DNA of 64,000 nucleotides. Source: Parabacteroides gordonii MS-1 = DSM 23371 (lineage in GTDB: Bacteria > Bacteroidota > Bacteroidia > Bacteroidales > Tannerellaceae). Below the pieces are notes generated by a model that saw only the letters and a list, made by a program, of their open reading frames with translations, was not told the DNA's origin and did no database searches. Position 1 is the stretch's first letter. Each line of letters starts with the position of its first letter. A program made the translations under genes and the position numbers. The DNA lies in the NCBI RefSeq assembly GCF_000969825.1, contig NZ_KQ033919.1:4228749-4292748 (forward strand). Direction: 5' to 3'. This document shows, piece by piece, positions 63,450-64,000 of this stretch.

Positions 63450-64000
63450 AAAGACGGAAATATGGAAAACGGTCGACTGGTTCACCATCATACTTTACTT
63501 GTTGATGATAGTGGCCGGTTGGTTTACAATTTGTGGTGCGAGCTTCGAATTCGACAGTATGGGATTGTTCGATATAAACGGCCGGCCGGGATCACAGTTG
63601 ATGTGGGTCGGTATATCGATGGTGGTTATATTCGTTATATTGATGCTCGAAAGCGACTTTTTTGATGTATTCGCCTACCTGATCTATGCCGCCGTCATTG
63701 TCTTGTTGATAGCTACAATCTTTCTGGCTCCTAATGTCAAAGGATCACATTCCTGGTTGCAGTTGGGTTCTTTCCGCATTCAACCGGCTGAGTTCGCGAA
63801 GTTTGCCACGGCGTTGGCTGTCGCGAAGTTTATGAACTCCTATGGATTTAAACTGACTACCGTAAAGAATTTCTCCATAACGCTAATGCTTATTTTCCTG
63901 CCGATGATTTGTATTATCCTGCAAAAGGAGACAGGATCAGCACTGGTTTATTTTGCTTTCTTTCTGATGCTCTACCGGGAAGGTATGTCCGGATATATTT
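63439..64000 (+). CDS. rodA: Rod shape-determining protein RodA, partial
   Basis: SEDS-family glycosyltransferase that polymerises glycan strands with PBP2. The frame opens with a GTG at 63439, inside the last codons of mrdA, giving IWKTVDWFTIILYLLMIVAGWFTICGASFEFDSMG and then FLAPNVKGSHSWLQLGSFRIQPAEFAKFATALAVAKFM, the SEDS signature with GSHSWL and QPAEFAK. 187 codons are visible before the window edge. A short ATG ORF at 63462 in another frame is spurious. Confidence 0.95.
   Translation, partial: MGYRKTEIWKTVDWFTIILYLLMIVAGWFTICGASFEFDSMGLFDINGRPGSQLMWVGISMVVIFVILMLESDFFDVFAYLIYAAVIVLLIATIFLAPNVKGSHSWLQLGSFRIQPAEFAKFATALAVAKFMNSYGFKLTTVKNFSITLMLIFLPMICIILQKETGSALVYFAFFLMLYREGMSGYI

Noticed and set aside
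63462-63665. 67-codon ATG ORF after mrdA
   Set aside because: Out of frame with the clear rodA reading frame, which starts from a GTG inside the end of mrdA.

Overview
The window looks like a chromosomal segment of a Bacteroidales bacterium, most likely Parabacteroides or a close relative. The evidence is the Bacteroidetes promoter -7 motif TAnnTTTG in front of many genes, AT-rich leaders with little Shine-Dalgarno sequence, Bacteroidales-typical families (DUF4923, DUF3256, DUF3244, DUF4831, PepSY-like lipoproteins, DUF2582) and the gene orders purH-mreBCD-mrdA-rodA and hpt-adk-obgE-pgeF. Most of it is ordinary core genome; the accessory part is one mobile element and a nuclease gene.

Layout. 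1-3.2 kb: partial drug-efflux MFS gene behind a secreted zinc peptidase. 3.3-10.3 kb: DUF4923 protein, Pif1-like helicase, AspT/YidE-type transporter, then truA, a DMT permease and DUF3256. 10.4-14.4 kb: three PepSY-like envelope proteins beside an OmpR-type two-component system whose likely binding site is visible. 14.4-16.9 kb: ECF sigma factor with a single-span partner and envelope proteins. 17.4-23.1 kb: complete biotin operon in the order bioB-bioA-bioF-bioG-bioC-bioD, preceded by a terminator-like hairpin 24 bases before bioB and by a small Arg/Trp-rich ORF. 23.6-28.8 kb: POT peptide transporter, DUF4831, DUF3244 and a TPR lipoprotein regulator. About 28.8-34.5 kb: a mobilizable transposon (tyrosine integrase, small HTH protein, hairpin-rich presumed oriT, MobV relaxase) with an AT-rich cargo of acetyltransferase, Crp/Fnr regulator and DUF4405 membrane protein. 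34.7-46.2 kb: nnr, an NtrY/NtrC-like sigma-54 two-component system, a YhcG nuclease, and an FtsX-type ABC exporter operon with a sigma-54-like promoter and upstream palindrome. 46.4-53.7 kb: hpt, adk, obgE, pgeF, B3/4 protein, DUF2582 protein, coiled-coil protein, zapA, rny, DUF1097. 53.8-57.3 kb: LTA-synthase-like sulfatase and an ABC-F ATPase. 57.5-64 kb: purH, then mreB, mreC, mreD, mrdA and partial rodA.

The least explained signal lies between genes. At five separate sites there are short arrays of dyads spaced 22-24 bp (about two helical turns). Sequence is conserved within a site but differs completely between sites. The largest lies inside a 182-bp nested inverted repeat in front of the ABC exporter; another forms a long hairpin between mreB and mreC. 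Regulatory inferences with direct sequence support are the sigma-54 promoter and palindrome at the ABC operon, an 11-bp tandem direct repeat at the PepSY operon, and the bio-operon leader hairpin.
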